A stretch of 64,000 bases of DNA from Tardibacter chloracetimidivorans (GTDB lineage: Bacteria > Pseudomonadota > Alphaproteobacteria > Sphingomonadales > Sphingomonadaceae): the NCBI RefSeq assembly GCF_001890385.1, contig NZ_CP018221.1, positions 186,001-250,000 of the forward strand, written 5' to 3'. Of this stretch, positions 1 to 11,964 are shown piece after piece. The position numbers and the translations under genes were made by a program. Under the pieces are notes generated by a model. That model was not told the DNA's origin. It saw nothing but the letters and a program-made list of their open reading frames with translations, and did no database searches. The stretch's first letter is position 1. Every line of letters begins with the position of its first letter.

Positions 1-2
1 CG

Positions 3-1277
3 CCGTCGGACGTCACGGTGATCCGGGGCGCGACCATGTTCGACGGCGAGGGCGGGCGCATCGACGGTGGCGCGATCCGGCTGGCGAACGGGCGGATCGA
101 GGCGATCGGCGGCAGCGACCTCGCGGTTCCCGAAGGCGCGACGGTGATCGACGCGGCGGGCAAATGGGTGACGCCCGGCATCATCGATATCCACAGTCAC
201 CTCGGCAATTATCCAAGCCCGGCCGTTGCGGCGCATTCGGATGGAAACGAGATGTCCGGCCCGCTCAACGCGGGCGTCTGGGCGGAGCATTCCGTCTGGC
301 CGCAGGATCCGGGCTTTGGCCGCGCGCTGGCAAATGGCGGCGTGACGACGCTCCAGATCCTCCCCGGATCGGCCAATCTGTTCGGCGGGCGTTCCGTGGT
401 GCTGAAGAATGTGCCGGGACGCACGGTTCAGGAGATGAAGTTTCCCGGCGCGCCCTATGGCCTCAAAATGGCGTGCGGGGAAAATCCGAAGCGCGTCTAT
501 GGCGCGAAGGGGCGGATGCCGACAACGCGCATGGGCAATGTTGCGCTGGACCGTCAGGCATGGGCCGACGCGCAGAATTATCTGCGGAAATGGCAGGATT
601 ATGAGCGCAAGGCGAAGGACGGCAAGGCCAAGCCCTCCGATGCGCCAAAGCGCGACATGGGGCTGGAGACGATGGCCGCCGCGCTGACTGGCGACATCGC
701 CATCCACAACCATTGCTATCGCGCCGACGAAATGGCCATCGTCATCGATATGGCAAAGGAGTTCGGCTATCGCGTGGCGGCATTCCATCACGCCGTCGAA
801 TCCTACAAGATCGCCGATCTGCTCCGCGACAACGGCATATGCTCGGCGATGTGGGCGGATTGGTGGGGGTTCAAGATGGAATCCTATGACGCCATCTGGG
901 AAAATGTGGCGATGGTGGAAAATGCGGGGGCCTGCGCTATTGTCCACTCGGACGATGAGAACGGCATCCAGCGGCTGAATCAGGAAGCGTCAAAGGCGAT
1001 GGCGGCGGGGCGGCGCGCGGGGATTGCGGTTTCTCCGGAAAAGGCGTGGACGTGGCTTGCGATCAACCCGGCAAGGGCGCTTGGGATAGAAAAGCAGACA
1101 GGCAGCCTGAAACCCGGCAAGATGGCCGATGTGGTGCTTTGGAACGGCGATCCCATGTCGGTCTACACCCGGCCCGAAAAGGTCTGGGTGGACGGAGCGC
1201 TGCTCTATGACATGCACGACCCCAAGCGGCGGCGGGTGTCCGATTTCGAGCTTGGCCAGCCGGGTGAGGGGATGTGA
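3..1277 (+). CDS. Amidohydrolase family protein, 5' end cut by window
   Basis: Metal-dependent amidohydrolase of the imidazolonepropionase-like group. The reading frame is open to the first base and reads PSDVT before the GTG at 18, so the true start and any signal peptide lie outside the window. The composite beta-sandwich segment is followed by TPGIIDIHSHLG, whose HxH is the usual metal-binding motif. Later come HNH, FHH and VHSDDENG segments that would supply the other metal ligands, and a C-terminal LKPGKMADVVLW segment typical of the family. It ends 1 nt before the start of a paralogous gene, so the two are probably cotranscribed. The substrate cannot be told from sequence; similar secreted proteins act on peptides or cyclic amides. 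Confidence 0.85.
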   Translation, partial: PSDVTVIRGATMFDGEGGRIDGGAIRLANGRIEAIGGSDLAVPEGATVIDAAGKWVTPGIIDIHSHLGNYPSPAVAAHSDGNEMSGPLNAGVWAEHSVWPQDPGFGRALANGGVTTLQILPGSANLFGGRSVVLKNVPGRTVQEMKFPGAPYGLKMACGENPKRVYGAKGRMPTTRMGNVALDRQAWADAQNYLRKWQDYERKAKDGKAKPSDAPKRDMGLETMAAALTGDIAIHNHCYRADEMAIVIDMAKEFGYRVAAFHHAVESYKIADLLRDNGICSAMWADWWGFKMESYDAIWENVAMVENAGACAIVHSDDENGIQRLNQEASKAMAAGRRAGIAVSPEKAWTWLAINPARALGIEKQTGSLKPGKMADVVLWNGDPMSVYTRPEKVWVDGALLYDMHDPKRRRVSDFELGQPGEGM

Positions 1278-1278
1278 A

Positions 1279-2577
1279 GTGAAGTGGCCGATCGCCGCAT
1301 TGCTGGCGTTGCTCCCTGTGCCGGCAATGGCGCAGACGATCGCGATCACCGGCGGCAGGGTCGCGACCGGCAATGGAGGACAGCCGATAGAAGGCGCGAC
1401 CGTGCTGATCCGCAACGGGCGGATCGTCTCGGTCGGGCGAGGCGCGGCTCCCGGCGGCGCGCGCGTGATCGACGCGGCGGGAAAGTGGGTGACTCCCGGC
1501 ATCTTCGGCGGTTTTTCCCGGCTGGGGCTGGTGGAGGTGGATGCCGTCGCCCAGACCAATGATGCGGCGGCTACAGGGTCGCCGTTCGGCGCGGCGATCA
1601 GCGTTGCGCCCGCTGTCAACCCGAACGCGGCGGCCGTTCAGGTGAACCGGGCCGGAGGCGTAACGCGCGCCATCGTCGCCCCTGCCATCGGGCGCGATCT
1701 GTTTGCGGGCCAGGGCGCGGTGATCGACCTGGGCGAGGACATGGACGCCGTGACCCGCGCCAACGCATTTCAGTTCGTGGAATTCGGGGAGGCGGGAGCG
1801 GCCAAGGCGGGCGGGAGCCGGGCGGCCGCGCACGTCCAGCTTCGCAATGCGTTGTACGAGGCCCGCGACTATGCCCGCAGCCCTGCCGCCTATGAAGGCG
1901 GGCGGAGCCGGGAATCGCTGCTGATGCGGCTGGATGCGGCCGCGCTCGCGCCCGTCGTCCAAGGCGAGCAGCCGCTCTTTGTGCGTGTCGAGCGTGCCGC
2001 CGACATCCTCCAGGCTCTCGCGCTGAAACGCGAGTTCACGCAGTTGAAGCTGGTGCTGGTGGGGGTGAGCGAAGGCTGGATGGTGGCCGACCGGATCGCG
2101 GCCGCGCGAGTGCCGGTGATCGCAAGCGCGCTCAACGACCTGCCGCAAACGTTCGAAATGCTCGCAGCAACCCAATCAAACGTCGGGCGCATGACGAGGG
2201 CGGGCGTGACCGTCGCCATCGGTATGATCGACGACAATGACGCCCGCCAGACGCGGCTCCAGACGCAATATGCGGGAAATCTGGTCGCGCTGGCAAAGGT
2301 TCCCGGTGCGGCCGGGCTGAGCTGGGGACAGGCGCTGGCCTCAATCACCAGCACGCCCGCCGAGATCATGGGGCTTGGAGCCGAGCTTGGAAGCCTGAAG
2401 CCCGGCCGGCGGGCGGACGTCGTGATCTGGGACGGTGATCCGCTGGAGCTGTCCTCCGCGCCTGAAAAGGTCTTCATCGACGGAGTGGAACAACCGCTCG
2501 TCACGCGGCAAAGCCGCTTGCGCGACCGTTATCTGGTGCGCGGCGCCGCGCCTTCACCAAGGGCCTATCGGCAGTGA
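1279..2577 (+). CDS. Secreted amidohydrolase-like protein lacking the HxH motif
   Basis: 432 aa. The GTG at 1279 was chosen because GAGGGG lies 7 nt upstream and the protein then begins with a clear signal peptide (KWPIAALLALLPVPAMA, cleavage before Q). The fold markers match the upstream gene (GATVLIRNGRI, GKWVTPGI near residue 75, C-terminal LKPGRRADVVIWDGDP). Where the upstream paralogue has IDIHSHLG, this protein has FGGFSRLG, so both metal-binding histidines are missing. It may be an inactive partner subunit or a binding protein for the active paralogue. It overlaps the next gene by 4 nt. Confidence 0.85.
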   Translation: MKWPIAALLALLPVPAMAQTIAITGGRVATGNGGQPIEGATVLIRNGRIVSVGRGAAPGGARVIDAAGKWVTPGIFGGFSRLGLVEVDAVAQTNDAAATGSPFGAAISVAPAVNPNAAAVQVNRAGGVTRAIVAPAIGRDLFAGQGAVIDLGEDMDAVTRANAFQFVEFGEAGAAKAGGSRAAAHVQLRNALYEARDYARSPAAYEGGRSRESLLMRLDAAALAPVVQGEQPLFVRVERAADILQALALKREFTQLKLVLVGVSEGWMVADRIAAARVPVIASALNDLPQTFEMLAATQSNVGRMTRAGVTVAIGMIDDNDARQTRLQTQYAGNLVALAKVPGAAGLSWGQALASITSTPAEIMGLGAELGSLKPGRRADVVIWDGDPLELSSAPEKVFIDGVEQPLVTRQSRLRDRYLVRGAAPSPRAYRQ

Positions 2578-3275
2578 CACCCGTCTCGCATCTGGCGCTC
2601 GCCACCACGTCCTTTGTCGGCACGCATCTGCTGCTTTCGCATCCGTTCAGGAAATCGCTGGTGCGGCGGGTGGGGGAGAAAGGCTTTCTCGGCCTCTATT
2701 CGCTGGCGGCGCTTGCGACCTTCGGCTGGATGATAGGAGCGCGGCTCGGCATCTCGTCCGATCCGGTCTGGTGGGTCGCGCCGCCATGGTTCTGGGATGT
2801 GGCGACGCTGCTGATGCTGTTTGCATCGGTGCTGCTTGCAGGCTCCCTTCGCGGCAATCCGGCAGCTGTGAACCCGAAAGGGCGCATCGACCTGCCGGAC
2901 CGGCCGCATGGGGTCTATGCCATCACGCGCCACCCTATGATGTGGGCGTTCATCATCTGGGCGCTGGTTCATATGGCGCTGTGGGGCAGCACGGCGAACC
3001 TGATCCTGTCGGGCGGCATATTGGCGCTCGCGCTTTTCGGCAGCCTTGGTCAGGATTCCAAGAAGAAGCGCCTGATGGGGCCGGACTGGGTGTGGTGGCA
3101 GCGCCAGACGGCCTATGTTCCGTTCGTGGGGCAGTTGGCAGGCAGGCTGCGCTGGGGCGATGCGCTGCCCGGCTGGGCGGCATTTGCCATAGGTCTGGTC
3201 ATCTGGCTGGCGGCGACCTGGGCGCACCTTCCGGCCGGGGGACCCGCCGCGGGGATCTGGCGCTGGATTGGCTGA
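2574..3275 (+). CDS. NnrU family membrane protein
   Basis: 233 aa integral membrane protein of the NnrU/isoprenylcysteine methyltransferase-like superfamily. It starts at a GTG overlapping the preceding stop by 4 nt. About six hydrophobic segments are visible. The central motif YAITRHPMMWAF is the characteristic RHP(M) signature, and LMGPDWVWW follows a KKK-rich loop. NnrU was first noted near nitrite and nitric oxide reductase genes, but no denitrification gene is present here, so a role in NO metabolism should not be assumed. Confidence 0.85.
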   Translation: MTPVSHLALATTSFVGTHLLLSHPFRKSLVRRVGEKGFLGLYSLAALATFGWMIGARLGISSDPVWWVAPPWFWDVATLLMLFASVLLAGSLRGNPAAVNPKGRIDLPDRPHGVYAITRHPMMWAFIIWALVHMALWGSTANLILSGGILALALFGSLGQDSKKKRLMGPDWVWWQRQTAYVPFVGQLAGRLRWGDALPGWAAFAIGLVIWLAATWAHLPAGGPAAGIWRWIG

Positions 3276-3357
3276 GGTGTTTCGCCTCCCTCTCGCGCTA
3301 GAATCACTTTGGCGCTAGAGAATGTCTCGAAAAGTGACTCGACGGGCAAGGCCTCCA

Positions 3358-4695
3358 ATGACGAAAAAATATTTTGGCACCGATGGTATCCGGGGCCGGA
3401 CGAACAGCCTCCCGATGACTCCCGAAATCGCGATGCGCGTGGGGCAGGCGGCCGGCAAGCGCTTCCTTCGCGGCGCGCACCGGCACAGGGTGGTGATCGG
3501 CAAGGACACCCGGCTTTCAGGCTATATGATGGAATCGGCGCTGACCGCCGGGTTCACCTCGGTCGGCATGGATGTGGTGCTCGTCGGCCCGATGCCCACG
3601 CCCGCCGTGGCCATGCTCACCAAATCCATGCGCGCCGATCTGGGCGTGATGATCTCCGCCAGTCACAACCCGTTCGCCGATAACGGCATCAAGCTGTTCG
3701 GGCCGGACGGCTTCAAGCTTTCCGACGAGGACGAAGCCGTCATCGAGGCGCTGATCGACGGTGGAGCCGATCTGGCGGAGGCCGAAAGCATCGGCCGCGC
3801 CGCGCGGATCGACGACGCGCAGGGCCGCTATATCCATTTCGCAAAGGCGACTTTCCCCGAACATCTGCGGCTCGATGGGCTGCGGGTCGTGGTCGATTGC
3901 GCCAATGGCGCCGCCTACAAGGTCGCGCCGACCGCGCTCTGGGAACTGGGCGCTGAAGTGATCTCGCTCGGCGTCGCGCCGAACGGCACCAACATCAACG
4001 ACAAATGCGGCTCCACCCATCCGGCCTCGCTCCAGGCCCGCGTCAGGGAAGTGCGCGCGGATATCGGAATCGCGTTGGATGGCGACGCGGACCGGCTGAT
4101 CGTGGTCGACGAAAAAGGCCAGGTGGTGGACGGCGACCAGCTTATGGCGCTGCTCGCCCGAGACTGGGCGCGTTCGGGTAAGCTCCAGGGCGGCGGCATC
4201 GTCGCGACGGTGATGTCGAATCTCGGTCTTGAGCGGTTTGTCGAAAGCGAGGGGCTTACGCTTCATCGCGCCAAGGTGGGCGACCGCTATGTGCTGGAGA
4301 TGATGCGCGAGAAGGGCTGCAACGTCGGCGGCGAACAATCCGGGCACCTGATCCTCACCGATTATGCGACCACCGGCGACGGGCTGGTGGCGGCGCTGCA
4401 GATCCTTGCGGCGCTGATCGAAAGCGGAAAACCGGCAAGCAAGACGCTGTCGCTGTTCAAGCCGCTGCCGCAGTTGCTGAAGAACGTCCGCTTCGCAAAG
4501 GGCAAGCCGCTGGAGTCGGAGGGCGTAAAGCAGGCGATCAGCGCGGCTGAAACCCGGCTCAACGGCACCGGGCGGCTGGTGATCCGCAAGTCGGGAACCG
4601 AGCCGCTGATCCGCGTGATGGCCGAGGGTGAGGATGAGACGCTGGTCGCCGAAGTGGTCGACAGCATCTGCGATGCCGTGCGGCAGGCGGTGTGA
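3358..4695 (+). CDS. glmM: Phosphoglucosamine mutase
   Basis: Interconverts glucosamine-6-phosphate and glucosamine-1-phosphate on the way to UDP-GlcNAc for peptidoglycan and LPS. The ATG at 3358 gives 445 aa, the usual GlmM length, beginning [13 protein letters not shown]; the open frame extends further up, but without family similarity. The phosphoserine loop ISASHNP places the catalytic Ser at residue 102, the same position as in E. coli GlmM. The metal loop DGDADR and the C-terminal phosphate-binding [12 protein letters not shown] are intact. It overlaps thiD by 4 nt and heads a run with thiD and rnhB. Confidence 0.97.
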   Translation: MTKKYFGTDGIRGRTNSLPMTPEIAMRVGQAAGKRFLRGAHRHRVVIGKDTRLSGYMMESALTAGFTSVGMDVVLVGPMPTPAVAMLTKSMRADLGVMISASHNPFADNGIKLFGPDGFKLSDEDEAVIEALIDGGADLAEAESIGRAARIDDAQGRYIHFAKATFPEHLRLDGLRVVVDCANGAAYKVAPTALWELGAEVISLGVAPNGTNINDKCGSTHPASLQARVREVRADIGIALDGDADRLIVVDEKGQVVDGDQLMALLARDWARSGKLQGGGIVATVMSNLGLERFVESEGLTLHRAKVGDRYVLEMMREKGCNVGGEQSGHLILTDYATTGDGLVAALQILAALIESGKPASKTLSLFKPLPQLLKNVRFAKGKPLESEGVKQAISAAETRLNGTGRLVIRKSGTEPLIRVMAEGEDETLVAEVVDSICDAVRQAV

Positions 4696-5507
4696 CCATC
4701 GCTCGGGTTCTGGTTGTCGCGGGTTCGGATTCGGGCGGAGGCGCCGGCATACAGGCCGACATCAAGGCCGTGACGATGATGGGCGGCCATGCGATGACCG
4801 CCATCACCGCCATCACCATTCAAAACACGCTGGGCGTCTCGGGCGTCGTGCCGGTTCCGCCCGACGCCATCGCCGCGCAGATGCGGGCGGTGATCGACGA
4901 TATCGGCGTGGACGTGATCAAGACCGGGATGCTGGGCGATGCGCCGACGATAGAGGCGGTGGCGGACGTGCTGGCCCGTCTCGACGGCCATGTGCCCATC
5001 GTCATCGATCCGGTGATGGTGGCGAAGGGCGGCGCGTCGCTGTTGGCGGCGGATGCGGTCAACACTCTGAAGCGCCGCTTGCTCCCGAGGGCGACGCTGG
5101 TGACCCCCAATATCCCGGAGCTGGAGGCGCTGACGGGCAGGACGATCGTATCGGCCGAAGATGCGCTCGACGCGGCGCGGGCGCTTGGCGATGAACTGGG
5201 CGCTGCGGTGCTGGCGAAGGGCGGGCATCTGGAAGGCGATGAAGTGGTCGACCAGCTTGTGACGCGCGAGGATGTTCACAGCTGGACCGATAACCGGATC
5301 GAGACGCGCCATACCCATGGCACCGGCTGCACGCTTGCAAGCGCGATCGCGGCCGGTCTGGGACAGGGCATGGCGTTGCCCGATGCAGTCGCCCGCGCCC
5401 GCGCCTATGTGCGCGCCGCGATGCTTGCAGCCCCCGGACTGGGACAGGGGCATGGGCCGCTTGGCCATGCGCTGGGGGTCGTTCCATTCGACCGGGTGAA
5501 GCCATGA
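4692..5507 (+). CDS. thiD: Hydroxymethylpyrimidine/phosphomethylpyrimidine kinase
   Basis: Phosphorylates HMP and HMP-P in thiamine biosynthesis. 271 aa, GTG start overlapping the glmM stop by 4 nt. The N-terminus carries [16 protein letters not shown], the ThiD substrate-binding signature; [10 protein letters not shown] lies mid-protein, and [17 protein letters not shown] near residue 210 is the ribokinase-family anion hole with the catalytic Asp position replaced in the usual ThiD way. It is translationally coupled on both sides (4-nt overlaps with glmM and rnhB). Confidence 0.96.
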   Translation: MTIARVLVVAGSDSGGGAGIQADIKAVTMMGGHAMTAITAITIQNTLGVSGVVPVPPDAIAAQMRAVIDDIGVDVIKTGMLGDAPTIEAVADVLARLDGHVPIVIDPVMVAKGGASLLAADAVNTLKRRLLPRATLVTPNIPELEALTGRTIVSAEDALDAARALGDELGAAVLAKGGHLEGDEVVDQLVTREDVHSWTDNRIETRHTHGTGCTLASAIAAGLGQGMALPDAVARARAYVRAAMLAAPGLGQGHGPLGHALGVVPFDRVKP

Positions 5508-6103
5508 CCGGACCAACGCTGGAACTTGAGCTTGGCTATGGCGGCCCCGTCGTGGGCGTCGACGAGGCGGGGCGGGGGCCGCTGGCGGGTCCTGTGGTTG
5601 CAGCGGCGGTGCTGCTCGACCCCGACTGCATTCCCGACGGGATCAACGATTCAAAGAAGCTGAGCGAGATCGCGCGGGCGCGCCTGCATGACGAGCTTGT
5701 CGGATGCGCCAGGGTGGGCGTCGGCATCGCAAGCGTCGAGGAGATCGACAGCATCAACATATTGCAGGCGAGCCTGCTGGCGATGCGGCGGGCCGTCGAT
5801 GCGCTGGACCATGCACCGGTGATGGTGCTTGTCGACGGCAACCAGAAGCCGAAATGGCCCTATCCCTGCCGCCCGGTGATTGGCGGCGATGCGCTGTCGC
5901 TGTCGATCGCGGCGGCGTCGATCATCGCCAAGGTCACGCGCGACCGGATGATGATCGGCCATGACGAGGCGCACCCCGGCTATGGCTGGCGGACGAACAA
6001 GGGCTATGGCACGCCGGAACATCTGGATGCGCTGAGAAGACTGGGACCGACCCCGTTGCACCGGCGTTCATTCGCGCCTGTGGCCCAATATCACCTGCTC
6101 TGA
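5504..6103 (+). CDS. rnhB: Ribonuclease HII
   Basis: Removes RNA from RNA-DNA hybrids and single ribonucleotides misincorporated in DNA. 199 aa. VGVDEAGRGPLAGPV holds the first two acidic residues of the DEDD active site, VDGN the third, and the ASIIAKVTRDRMM segment with HPGYGW completes the RNase HII signature. It starts with ATGA overlapping the thiD stop, so it is part of the glmM-thiD-rnhB run. Confidence 0.97.
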   Translation: MTGPTLELELGYGGPVVGVDEAGRGPLAGPVVAAAVLLDPDCIPDGINDSKKLSEIARARLHDELVGCARVGVGIASVEEIDSINILQASLLAMRRAVDALDHAPVMVLVDGNQKPKWPYPCRPVIGGDALSLSIAAASIIAKVTRDRMMIGHDEAHPGYGWRTNKGYGTPEHLDALRRLGPTPLHRRSFAPVAQYHLL

Positions 6104-6130
6104 AGAATTATTTTCAAGCTGCCGAGGATT

Positions 6131-8516
<2,386 letters not shown>

Positions 8517-8520
<4 letters not shown>

Positions 8521-8774
8521 CGGCCGCGTTCGATATCAAGTTCGGCGAGCTTGCGGTAAAGGGTGGAACGCCCGATACCGAGCCGCCGCGCGACTTCGCT
8601 CATCTGTCCGCGATAATGGCGGATCGCGATGCGGATGATATCGGCTTCCAGTTCGTCAAGCGATCTGACATGACCATTGGCCTCGAACAACGGAATTCCC
8701 TCGCCACAAGCCGATTCGCTCGTTGCCAGGCCCGCCTCGTCCGGCGGAAATACACTGCGAAGATGGGCGCTCAT
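8517..8774 (-). CDS. Small Fis-type helix-turn-helix protein
   Basis: 85 aa. The ATG at 8774 is preferred because GAGG lies 5 nt upstream; a TTG 15 nt earlier is also open. The C-terminal half (about 45-85: LDELEADIIRIAIRHYRGQMSEVARRLGIG then RSTLYRKL, given here in parts) is the Fis/NtrC DNA-binding helix-turn-helix. The receiver and AAA+ domains normally attached to it are absent. It is either a stand-alone DNA-binding protein or the surviving tail of an NtrC-type regulator. Confidence 0.7.
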
Positions 8775-8842
8775 ACCTGCCTCGATCAATCAACTAATGC
8801 TTTGCGCTCTACCGCGATCGAGGTTAAGGCGGCCTAAACGCT

Positions 8843-8874
8843 GACAGGCTTCGACGTTATCGCCGAAGCCTGTC
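8843..8874. other. Perfect 11-bp inverted repeat in the coxIV leader region
   Basis: GACAGGCTTCG (8843-8853) pairs with CGAAGCCTGTC (8864-8874) around a 10-nt loop, in the gap between the divergent Fis-type gene and the coxIV-pnt run. There is no T-tract on either strand, so it is more likely an operator or a leader hairpin than a terminator. Confidence 0.5.
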
Positions 8875-8908
8875 TCGTATCTGGCTATAAACAGCGACAG
8901 GGATGGCC

Positions 8909-9049
8909 ATGACGGCAAACGACGCTTCAAACGGTATGGACTATAAGGCGCACGAGAGCACCTATTCCGGTTTTCTCGTCCTGTTCAAATGGGGAACCAT
9001 TGTCAGCCTGGTCGCCGCGGCTGTCGTCATCGCGATCCTCGTTTACTGA
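8909..9049 (+). CDS. aa3-type cytochrome c oxidase subunit IV (miniature)
   Basis: 46 aa. Start ATG 8909 has AGGGA 5 nt upstream; an ATG at 8903 is too close to it. The sequence MDYKAHESTYSGF followed by LFKWG and one transmembrane helix to the C-terminus matches the bacterial aa3 subunit IV family, a single-helix accessory subunit of cytochrome oxidase. Its stop shares one base with the pntAA start, so it is probably cotranslated with the transhydrogenase genes. Confidence 0.85.
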   Translation: MTANDASNGMDYKAHESTYSGFLVLFKWGTIVSLVAAAVVIAILVY

Positions 9050-10179
9050 TGAAGATCGCGGTTCTGCGTGAGGGCGCTGCCGGGGAGCGCCGGGTGGCCG
9101 CCGTTCCCGAGACGGTGAAGAAGTTTATCGGGCTGGGTGCGACCATGGCGGTCGAGACCGGGGCCGGATCGACGGCTTCTGTCAGCGACGCTGAATATGA
9201 AGCCGCAGGCGCGTCGGTTGCCGACCGGGCGTCGGTGCTGAAGGATGCCGACATCATTCTCGGCGTGCAGGGGCCCGATCCGGCGTCGCTCGCCGGATTG
9301 AAGCCGGGCGCGTGGCTGGTAGCCGGACTCAATCCGTTCGGAGAACGCGCGCGGGTGGACGCCTATGCGGGCGCCGGGATCGAGGCGCTGGCGATGGAGT
9401 TCATGCCGCGGATCACGCGCGCCCAGTCGATGGACATATTGTCGTCGCAGTCTAACCTTTCGGGCTACAAGGCGGTGCTGGACGCGGCGTCGGTCTATGG
9501 CCGGGCGCTGCCGATGATGATGACTGCGGCGGGCACCATTTCCGCCGCGCGGGTGTTCATCATGGGCGTCGGCGTTGCCGGCTTGCAGGCGATTGCCACC
9601 GCCAAGCGGCTGGGCGCGATTGTCTCTGCGACCGACGTCCGCGCCGCGACCAGGGAGCAGATCGAGAGCCTTGGCGCAAAGGCGATCTTCGTCGAGGACG
9701 TGAAGGGCATCGAAGGCGAGGGAACGGGCGGCTACGCCACCGAAATGTCCGACGAATACAAGGCGGCACAGGCGGCGCTGGTGTCCGGACATATCGCCAA
9801 GCAGGACATCGTCATCACCACTGCGCTGATCCCCGGACGCCCCGCGCCCCGGCTGATCAGCGACGCGCAGGTCGCATCGATGCGCCCCGGTTCGGTGATC
9901 GTCGACCTGGCGGTGGAGCAGGGCGGCAATGTCGAAGGCGCGGTCGCCGGTGAAGTGGTGGAGCGGCATGGCGTGACCATAGTCGGGCACCGGAATGTAC
10001 CGTCGCGGCTGGCGGCCGACACCTCGGCGCTTTTCGCCCGCAACCTTTATAATTTCCTGTCGGCTTTCTGGGACAAGGACGCGGGCCGCCCGCTGCTTCC
10101 CGATGGCGATGAAATCGGCGACGCGATCCGGCTGACCAGGGGCGGTCAGGTGGTCAATCCGCGCCTGCTGCAGAACTGA
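9049..10179 (+). CDS. pntAA: NAD(P) transhydrogenase subunit alpha part 1
   Basis: 376 aa soluble NAD(H)-binding domain I of proton-translocating transhydrogenase. ATG 9049 overlaps the preceding TGA by 1 nt and gives MKIAVLREGAAGERRVA, the family start. The Rossmann motif GVGVAGLQAIATAKRLGA is near residue 170. The alpha subunit is split from its membrane part, as is normal in alphaproteobacteria. Operon with pntAB and pntB. Confidence 0.95.
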   Translation: MKIAVLREGAAGERRVAAVPETVKKFIGLGATMAVETGAGSTASVSDAEYEAAGASVADRASVLKDADIILGVQGPDPASLAGLKPGAWLVAGLNPFGERARVDAYAGAGIEALAMEFMPRITRAQSMDILSSQSNLSGYKAVLDAASVYGRALPMMMTAAGTISAARVFIMGVGVAGLQAIATAKRLGAIVSATDVRAATREQIESLGAKAIFVEDVKGIEGEGTGGYATEMSDEYKAAQAALVSGHIAKQDIVITTALIPGRPAPRLISDAQVASMRPGSVIVDLAVEQGGNVEGAVAGEVVERHGVTIVGHRNVPSRLAADTSALFARNLYNFLSAFWDKDAGRPLLPDGDEIGDAIRLTRGGQVVNPRLLQN

Positions 10180-10190
10180 GGGGACAGACG

Positions 10191-10478
10191 ATGGACTTCA
10201 TCTCGATCCTGTCGATCTTCGTAATGGCGTGTTTCGTCGGCTATTATGTCGTCTGGTCGGTGACGCCCGCGCTTCACACGCCGCTGATGGCAGTGACCAA
10301 CGCGATCTCGTCGGTGATCGTCGTGGGCGCGCTGATCGCAAGCGCCGCCGCCGGATCGGCCACGTCCAAATGGCTGGGACTGATCGCCGTCGTGCTTGCA
10401 AGCATCAACATCTTCGGGGGCTTCGCCGTCACCGAACGGATGCTCGCCATGTACAAGAAGAAAGAGAAGAAGGGCTGA
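10191..10478 (+). CDS. pntAB: NAD(P) transhydrogenase subunit alpha part 2
   Basis: 95 aa membrane segment of the alpha subunit with three predicted helices (about 4-24, 35-55, 61-82) and a basic tail (MYKKKEKKG). It lies 11 nt after pntAA and 40 nt before pntB. FGGFAVTERML is the conserved end of this subunit. Confidence 0.95.
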   Translation: MDFISILSIFVMACFVGYYVVWSVTPALHTPLMAVTNAISSVIVVGALIASAAAGSATSKWLGLIAVVLASINIFGGFAVTERMLAMYKKKEKKG

Positions 10479-10518
10479 CGCGGCCTTGGCTCGCTGTCGC
10501 CTTTTGGGGGAATAGATC

Positions 10519-11940
10519 ATGCACGAAGCCGTTTCCGCCACGCCCGGCTGGGCCGCCGTCGCCTATCTGGTCGCGGGCATCTGCTTCATTCTGGCGCTGA
10601 GGGGGCTTTCCAGCCCCAGCAGTTCCCGCCGGGGCAACCGCTTCGGCATGTTCGGCATGGCGCTGGCGATGCTGACGACCATCTATCTGCATCTGAACGT
10701 TACAATCATCGAGATCGCGATCGCAATCGCGATCGGCGGCGTGATCGGCTTCATCACCGCGCGCAAGATCGCGATGACGGCGATGCCGCAGCTTGTCGCT
10801 GCCTTTCACTCGCTGGTGGGGCTTGCCGCAGTGCTGGTGGCCGCCGCCGCCTATCTCAACCCGCGCGCGTTCGGCATCGCCGACGTGCTGGGCGTGATCC
10901 ATCAGGTCAGCCGGATCGAGATGGGGCTGGGCGTGGCGATCGGCGCGATCACCTTCTCAGGGTCGGTGATCGCCTTTCTGAAGCTGAACGGCAACATGTC
11001 CGGCAAGCCGATCATGCTGCCCGGCCGCCATGTCATCAATCTCGGCATGCTCGCGGGCATATTGGGCCTGATCGCCTATTTCCTGGTCGACCAGAGCCCC
11101 TGGGTGTTCTGGACGGTGACGGCACTCAGCTTCCTGATCGGCTTCCTTCTGATCATCCCCATCGGCGGCGCGGACATGCCGGTCGTGGTGTCGATGCTGA
11201 ACAGCTATTCGGGCTGGGCGGCGGCCGCCATGGGCTTCACGCTCCAGAACACGGCGATGATCATCACCGGCGCGCTGGTGGGCTCGTCGGGCGCGATCCT
11301 CTCCTACATCATGTGCAAGGCGATGAACCGCAGCTTCATCTCGGTGATCGCGGGCGGCTTTGGCGCAGACAGCGGCGCGGGCGGCGCGGCCGCCGCCGCG
11401 ACGGACCGGCCGTGGAAACGCGGTTCGTCCGAAGACGCCGCGTTCCTGATGAAGCAGGCCGAACAGGTCATCATCGTGCCGGGCTATGGCATGGCGGTGG
11501 CGCAGGCGCAGCACGCGCTTCGTGAGATGGGCGATCTGCTGAAGGCAGAGGGCGTCAGGGTGAAATACGCGATCCACCCGGTCGCGGGCCGTATGCCGGG
11601 GCACATGAACGTGCTGCTGGCCGAAGCCAATGTGCCCTATGACGAAGTGTTCGAGTTGGAGGACATCAACTCCGAGTTCGCGCAGACCGATGTCGCATTC
11701 GTCATCGGCGCGAACGACGTGACCAATCCGGCCGCCAAGACCGATAAGACCTCGCCCATCTACGGCATGCCCGTGCTTGACGTGGAAAAGGCCAAGACCG
11801 TGCTGTTCGTGAAGCGCTCCATGGGCGGCGTCGGCTATGCCGGCGTCGACAATGAGGTGTTCTACCGCGACAACACCATGATGCTGCTCGCTGACGCCAA
11901 GAAGATGGTCGAGGAAATCGTCAAGGCGCTGGGTCACTGA
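10519..11940 (+). CDS. pntB: NAD(P) transhydrogenase subunit beta
   Basis: 473 aa. The N-terminal ~270 residues hold the proton-channel helices; the C-terminal domain III binds NADP(H), with VPGYGMAVAQAQHAL and FVIGANDVTNPAA as its signature motifs. With PntAA and PntAB it forms the inner-membrane complex that couples proton entry to hydride transfer from NADH to NADP+. A hairpin follows 6 nt after the stop. Confidence 0.96.
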   Translation: MHEAVSATPGWAAVAYLVAGICFILALRGLSSPSSSRRGNRFGMFGMALAMLTTIYLHLNVTIIEIAIAIAIGGVIGFITARKIAMTAMPQLVAAFHSLVGLAAVLVAAAAYLNPRAFGIADVLGVIHQVSRIEMGLGVAIGAITFSGSVIAFLKLNGNMSGKPIMLPGRHVINLGMLAGILGLIAYFLVDQSPWVFWTVTALSFLIGFLLIIPIGGADMPVVVSMLNSYSGWAAAAMGFTLQNTAMIITGALVGSSGAILSYIMCKAMNRSFISVIAGGFGADSGAGGAAAAATDRPWKRGSSEDAAFLMKQAEQVIIVPGYGMAVAQAQHALREMGDLLKAEGVRVKYAIHPVAGRMPGHMNVLLAEANVPYDEVFELEDINSEFAQTDVAFVIGANDVTNPAAKTDKTSPIYGMPVLDVEKAKTVLFVKRSMGGVGYAGVDNEVFYRDNTMMLLADAKKMVEEIVKALGH

Positions 11941-11945
11941 CGAAG

Positions 11946-11964
11946 AGGGCTGCCCGTCAGCCCT
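11946..11964. terminator. Hairpin between convergent pntB and the flavodoxin remnant
   Basis: AGGGCTG (11946-11952) pairs with CAGCCCT (11958-11964) around a 5-nt loop directly after pntB. No T-tract follows on either strand, so it is at best a weak or protein-assisted bidirectional terminator. Confidence 0.4.
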
